Program-made: the position numbers and the translations under genes
Part shown: one piece after another, positions 62,511 to 64,000 of the stretch
How the letters are laid out: each line of letters begins with the position of its first letter
Numbering within the stretch: the first letter of the stretch is position 1
Notes under the pieces: generated by a model
What the model was told of the DNA's origin: nothing
The model's database searches: none
The model's input: the letters and a program-made list of their open reading frames with translations, nothing else
Source: Symbiodinium natans
Taxonomy: Eukaryota > Sar > Dinophyceae > Suessiales > Symbiodiniaceae
Length of the DNA stretch: 64,000 nucleotides
Direction: 5' to 3'
Assembly (NCBI GenBank): GCA_905221605.1
Contig: CAJNDS010001480.1
Span: 650,058-714,057, forward strand

Positions 62511-63215
62511 CTTTAGGCCTCTGGGGGTTTCGGGTTTTAAGGTTTTAGGGGTTTAGGGGTTCAGGGGTTTAGGGGTTTAGGGTTCATAGGGCTTATAGGG
62601 TTCGGGGTTCAGGGCTTTGGGGCTTTCGGGTTTTTAGGGCTTTTGGGGTTGTAGGGCTTTAGGGCTTTACGCCGAAGTGCCGGTTCGGTTCGGTTGGGTT
62701 CAAGGGCTTGGCTGGTAGGAAGGCTTTCCAGAGGGGTTTGGGGTTAGGGTTTAGGGTGTAGGGTGTAGGGTTTAGGGTTTTAGGGTTTAGGGTTCAGCAG
62801 CTCATGTACTAGCTTTCAGTCAAGCAGCTTGTCAAGCGTTGGAAAAAACACCCACCCACCCACCCACCCACCCACCCAAGAATCCCAAAAGACTAAGAAA
62901 CTAAAAGTTCACTCAATACATTCCCAGTAGGCCTAAAGATGATAGTGGATCCAACCAAAACCCGAAATCCAAGGCCCAGAATAGACCCTAAACCCACAAG
63001 CTCAAGGCCCACGCTGGACTCCCCCAAACCCTACAGACCCAAACCCTACACCCTGAACCCTATAGACCCAAACCCTACACCCTAAACCCTAAACCCTAAA
63101 CCCTAAACCCCAAACCCCAAACCCTAAACCCTAAACCCTAAACCCTAAACCCTAAACCCTACAATAGGGCTGAGTAACTCCCGCTCCCAAGCCCCGGACC
63201 CCCGGGGGGGCGCAG

Positions 63216-63269
63216 GCGGCTGTGGCACTCAGCGCTTTGGGACGCGTCCTCCGGCTCATGCGAGGCGAT
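63216..63269 (+). CDS. exon 55, gene end or next gene
   Basis: After GGGGCGCAG; 18 codons AAVALSALGRVLRLMRGD, possible GC donor at 63270. Amphipathic helix. In phase with exon 56. Confidence 0.4.
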
Positions 63270-63770
63270 GCGCCATGAATGATTCTAGGGTTTAAGGTTT
63301 AGGGTTTTTGGGGTTTTCGGTTTTTTTTTTTGGGGGGGGGTTTGGGTTTTTTTGAGTTTTTTTTGTTAAGGTTTTTAGGGTTTTTGCACAGGGTTTTTAA
63401 GGTTTTTACGGTGGTTAGGATTTGTTTTTTTGTTTTAAAGGGTTTTTAGGGTTTTGGGTTTTTTAAAGAGTTTTTTGGGTGCAGGGTGAGCGCAAACCCC
63501 AAACCTTCAGCACCGAAAGCCCGATATGACTGCAAAGTTTACCCAAGCAGTGTTGAAGAAGGACAAGGTCGAGAAGTTCATTTAGGGTTTAGGGTTTACG
63601 GTTTACGGTTTAGGGTTTAGGGTTTAGGGTTTACGGTTTAGGGTTTAGGGTTTCAGAGTACGAGAGCAGCAGCAAGCAGGAGCAGGGGTTTTCAAGCTCT
63701 TGAACTGGCTGACACCGACATTTTTAAAGCCCTAAGCCCTAAAGCCTAAACCCTAAACCCTGGCAAGAAG

Positions 63771-63895
63771 CCCCCTTCTAAAAATGTGCGAGCCTTCACC
63801 CCAGATCCTGGCTCAAGCGCAGGTCCGGCGCTGGACCCGGTGAGCAATGCCGGACCACAGCTGGAAACGGAGGTCGAGATCTCCAGCCAGGAGAA
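63771..63895 (+). CDS. exon 56, polar, gene end or next gene
   Basis: After GGCAAGAAG; 41 codons: PPSKNVRAFTPDPGSSAGPA then LDPVSNAGPQLETEVEISSQ and E, donor GAGAA|GTTAGACC. Pro/Ser/Glu-rich linker-like sequence. An internal GTGAGC donor with another frame is an alternative. Confidence 0.4.
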
Positions 63896-64000
63896 GTTAG
63901 ACCCTGAACCCTAAACCGTAAACCCTACATAACAAACCCTAATCCCTAAACCCTAACCCCTAACCTTGGGTGCTTGGTGGTTGTTGTTTTTTGTGGCTTC
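63896..64000. other. window end, CCCTAAA-like repeat
   Basis: Degenerate CCCTAAA (63901-63965) then TTGTTGTTTTTTG. Nothing else seen. Confidence 0.7.

Noticed and set aside
1-64000. CRISPR array or bacterial operon
   Set aside because: The regular repeats are 7 bp telomeric units without unique spacers of fixed length; no bacterial gene or ribosome-binding-site pattern.
1-64000. True chromosome end (telomere or subtelomere) as the sole explanation
   Set aside because: Tracts alternate in orientation throughout, are short, and a single ordered gene runs across them; a chromosome end would show one orientation and no long gene structure. A subtelomeric location is still possible.

Overview
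The window is eukaryotic, intron-rich and soaked in plant-type telomere repeat (TTTAGGG on + in some tracts, CCCTAAA in others) with many variants (CTTAGGG, TTTAGGGG, TTTGGGG, TTTATAGGG). There is no bacterial gene organisation. TTTAGGG telomere repeat, very short GC-rich exons, long repeat-rich introns and occasional GC or GA donor sites fit a dinoflagellate (or related alveolate) nuclear genome best. That is an inference: no rRNA, tRNA or spliced-leader sequence was found to confirm it.

Long reading frames are almost all translations of the repeat. The real coding signal is a series of 40 to 130 base GC-rich islands on the + strand, each with an AG before it and usually GT (or GGT) after it. 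Placed in order they read as one very large ABC transporter gene of the ABCC (MRP) full-transporter type. N-terminal and TMD1 pieces lie at 0.37-27 kb: an LTFSW entry motif at 8.5 kb, an LWRALFKAIGRW first core helix at 10.2 kb and several membrane helices. NBD1 lies at 28.8-34.7 kb: FSYEE A-loop, VLRSLDFSV strand, GPSGSGKT Walker A, Q-loop, LTPRQ signature, LILLDD Walker B and a degenerate H-loop. A linker follows at 35.4-37.4 kb, TMD2-like helices at 38-54 kb and a weaker NBD2 at 56-61.5 kb (LPRGVGEPSKSLS, LLCDEA). Three further exons at 62.1-63.9 kb belong either to its C-terminus or to a neighbouring gene. Several NBD1 junctions close in frame with GT-AG introns, which is the strongest evidence that the islands are exons of one gene.

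Most exons have CCCTAAA repeats immediately 5' and TTTAGGG repeats immediately 3'. Each therefore looks like a tiny chromosome capped in normal telomere polarity, and each intron runs TTTAGGG...CCCTAAA and could fold back. At several places a telomeric tract, or a tract plus a small transposon, is bracketed by an 11-30 bp direct duplication of flanking DNA, as expected if it was inserted at a staggered break. The proposed novel system is intron creation and growth by insertion or capture of telomeric repeat in a live gene.

The introns also carry families of small foldback elements (one about 120 bp with TA target duplications, four copies), a 2.3 kb composite element with inverted ends (41.1-43.4 kb), a pogo/DDE-type transposase fragment (4.6-5.06 kb), a decayed second ABC ATPase fragment inside the NBD1 region (34.06-34.26 kb), other broken coding-like pieces, a 0.23 kb tandem repeat (56.2-57.1 kb) and long homopolymer runs. 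Exon edges are hand-called and may be off by a few bases; exons marked below 0.4 are tentative.
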